Below, piece by piece: positions 61,744-64,000 of a stretch of 64,000 bases of DNA. Source of the stretch: CAIWHR01 sp963809965 (GTDB lineage Bacteria > Pseudomonadota > Gammaproteobacteria > Burkholderiales > Casimicrobiaceae); the NCBI GenBank assembly GCA_963809965.1, contig CAWELU010000008.1:1-64000 (forward strand), read 5' to 3'. Position numbers and translations under genes: made by a program. The first letter of the stretch is position 1. Every line of letters starts with the position of its first letter. Below the pieces are notes generated by a model. The model made no database searches. It had not been told where the DNA came from and was given only the letters and a program-made list of their open reading frames with translations.

Positions 61744-64000
61744 CTACAGCGTCCGCGATACCTCGACGATCTCGTAGACCTCGAGCTGGTCGCCCTTCTC
61801 GATGTCGTTGAAGTTCTTCAGCGACAGGCCGCACTCGAAGCCGCCCTTCACCTCACGCACGTCGTCCTTGAAGCGCTTGAGCGAATCGAGCTCGCCGTCG
61901 TGCACCACGACGTTGTCCCGCAGCAGGCGCACGCGCGCACCGCGCTTCACCACGCCGTCGAGCACGTAGCAGCCGGCGACTGTTCCCACCTTCGAGATCT
62001 TGTAGACTTCGCGCACCTCGACCAGCCCGAGCTGATTCTCCTTCTTCTCCGGCGCCAGCATCCCCGAGAGGGCGGCTTTCACCTCGTCGACCGCGTCGTA
62101 GATGACGTCGTAGTACCGGATGTCGACACCGCTGTGCTCGGCGAGCTTGCGCGCCGCGACATCCGCGCGAACGTTGAAGCCGATGACGACCGCCTTCGAC
62201 GCAAGCGCCAGGTTGATGTCGGATTCGGTGATGCCGCCGACGGCGGCATGCACGATGTTGACCTTCACCTCGCCGGTGGACAGCTTGGTCAGCGCCTGCG
62301 TCAGCGCCTCGTAGCTTCCCTGCACGTCCGCCTTCACGATCAGCGCCAGCGACTTGATGGCATCCTCGGCCATCTGGTCGAACATGTTCTCGAGCTTCGC
62401 CGCCTGCTGCTTCGCGAGCTTCACGTCGCGGAACTTGCCCTGGCGGAACAGCGCGATCTCGCGCGCCTTGCGCTCGTCGCCGAGCGCCATCACGTCCTCG
62501 CCGGCGAGCGGCACGTCGGAGAGCCCCTGAATCTCGACCGGAATGGCCGGGCCGGCCGCAGCAACGCTCTTGCCGGTCTCGTCGGTCATCGCGCGCACCC
62601 GGCCGAACACGGCGCCGGCGAGCACGATGTCGCCGCGCTTCAGCGTTCCCGAGTGCACGAGCACGGTCGCGACCGGACCGCGCCCCTTGTCGAGGCGCGA
62701 CTCGATGACGATGCCCTTCGCAGGCGCATCCCTCGGCGCCTTGAGCTCGAGCACTTCCGCCTGCAGCAGGATCGCGTCGAGCAGCTCGTCGATCCCCTGG
62801 CCGGTCTTGGCCGAAACAGGGATGAACTGCGTGTCGCCGCCATATTCCTCGGGTATCACGCTCTCGGCCACCAGTTCCTGCTTCACGCGTTCCGTATTCG
62901 CCTCCGGCTTGTCGATCTTGTTCATCGCCACGAGGAGCGGCACGTGGGCCGCCTTCGCGTGCGCGATCGCTTCCTTGGTCTGCGGCATCACGCCGTCGTC
63001 CGCGGCAACGACCAGCACGACCAGGTCGGTGACCTTGGCCCCGCGCGCGCGCATCGCGGTGAACGCCTCGTGACCCGGCGTGTCGAGGAACGTGATCACA
63101 CCCTTCTTGGTCTGGACGTGGTAGGCGCCGATGTGCTGCGTGATCCCGCCCGCCTCGCCGCTCGCGACGCGCGTGCGGCGGATGGTGTCGAGCAGCGATG
63201 TCTTGCCGTGGTCGACATGGCCCATCACGGTGACCACCGGCGGCCGCGGTTCGGCCGCCACGTCGCCGGCTTCCTGCGTTTGCGCGAGCAAGGCGTCGAG
63301 ATCGTCGAGCTTCGCGGCCTTGGCCTTGTGGCCCATTTCCTCGACCAGGATGATCGCCGTCTCCTGGTCGAGCACCTGATTGATCGTCACCATCTGGCCG
63401 AGCTTCATCAGCGCCTTGATGACCTCGGCGGCCTTCACCGACATCTTGTGCGCAAGGTCGGCGACGGTGATCGTTTCCGGAATCGTCACTTCGCGGAAGA
63501 TTTGACCCGCCGGCGCCAGCGCGGCGCCTTCGACACCCTCCTCGTCGTGGCGCCGGTGACCGACCTTCGGCTGACGCCAGCCGGCTGTCGCGGTCCCTCC
63601 GGTGACGTCGCCTCGCAACTTGAGCGCGCGACGCCGCGCCGCTTCCTCCTGGAACGCGGTCCCGGTCTTCTTGGCGGGCCGCGCCTTCTCGCCGGGCTTG
63701 GCCGCCGGGCGATGCAGCGTTCCCTCGGTCTTGGCCTTGGCGGCCGGCGCTTCCGCGCCCTTGGCCGGTCTTCACCGCTTCCGCGGCGGCGGCCGCCTGC
63801 GGCAGCCGCCTTGGCCGCGGCTTCCTCGGCTTCCCGTTCCTTCTTGGTCTTGCGCTTGACCGCCTGTTCCTGCTTCTTCTGGAGCTCCTCCTGCTGCCGC
63901 GCGATCAGCTCGTGCGCCTTGCGCTCCTCGGCTTCGCGCGCCGCAAGTTCCTCCGGCGTGATCAGCGGGGCAGGAGCCGGCTTGGGCGCCTCCTCGACGA
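61744..64000 (-). CDS. infB: Translation initiation factor IF-2 (5' end beyond window, frameshifts near 63.8 kb)
   Basis: About 750 residues are in view; the N-terminus runs off the right edge. The central IF2_N domain (ETITVADLAHKMSVKAAEVI) precedes the GTPase: G1 GHVDHGKTSLLD, G3 DTPGHEAF, G4 NKIDKPE, G5 SAKTGQGIDE. Domains II-IV end with GDQLEVYEIVEVSRTL. Upstream of about 63770 the Lys/Ala/Glu-rich linker changes frame at least twice, one shift explained by an extra G near 63768. It places fMet-tRNA on the 30S subunit. Confidence 0.94.

Noticed and set aside
1..64000. CRISPR arrays, rRNA genes and further complete tRNA genes
   Set aside because: I looked for regularly spaced repeats and rRNA/tRNA signatures on both strands and found only tRNA-Asn and the tRNA-fMet remnant.

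Overview
The window is high-GC chromosome, most likely from a betaproteobacterium near Burkholderiales. Main evidence: the order fmdB - DUF502 - aspS - nudB on the right, the co-directional infB - rbfA - truB - rpsO - pnp cluster, and pgsA followed by a tRNA. The assignment rests on gene order and protein resemblance only.

Layout. (1) 1-4.8 kb: replication/regulation end of a genomic island (terminator, nested palindrome, AlpA-type regulator, large primase/helicase-like protein, two overlapping island genes, 3' stump of a UvrD helicase). (2) 5-9 kb: three decayed IS91-family transposase pieces, each with a copy of a dispersed repeat nearby, around a class I aldolase and an outer-membrane barrel gene. 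(3) 9-16.5 kb: sparsely coding (membrane protein, glycine-rich beta-repeat protein, two exported unknowns, an aminotransferase, an ABC substrate-binding protein). (4) 16.6-29.5 kb: accessory region with a truncated tyrosine recombinase, an unknown protein, an HTH protein, a large serine recombinase ending in a tRNA-fMet remnant, a minimal tyrosine recombinase, a P-loop kinase, a RES/Xre toxin-antitoxin pair, a DEDDh exonuclease, a DUF1173 protein, a dinucleotide-binding reductase, a DUF72 protein, and finally DUF4224 plus a phage-type integrase abutting tRNA-Asn, whose 3' end is duplicated. (5) 29.5-64 kb: core-like chromosome with pgsA, two ABC transporter operons, uvrC, family-5 uracil-DNA glycosylase, a seven-PAS GGDEF-EAL protein divergent from a triple beta/gamma-crystallin protein, metY, dsbB, an SDR, fmdB-DUF502-aspS, a secreted RNase with a barstar-like inhibitor, nudB, a SIMPL protein, fumC and the pnp-infB cluster.

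Sequence quality matters when reading these annotations. Many genes, including indispensable ones (aspS, pnp, infB), are interrupted by single-base shifts. Where I could align the reading frames by eye, most shifts are one extra base. I therefore annotate such genes across their full span as one CDS and treat the shifts as probable assembly errors. Only genes lacking a whole end are called pseudogenes. Frameshifts are dense at 0.7-3.8, 21.9-26.9 and 47.6-56.9 kb and nearly absent from 29 to 47 kb.

Functionally, the right half is housekeeping (translation, RNA turnover, DNA repair, envelope, sulfur metabolism). The left half is a graveyard of integrated elements with two tRNA-derived attachment sites, a toxin-antitoxin module and poorly characterised DNA-processing genes.
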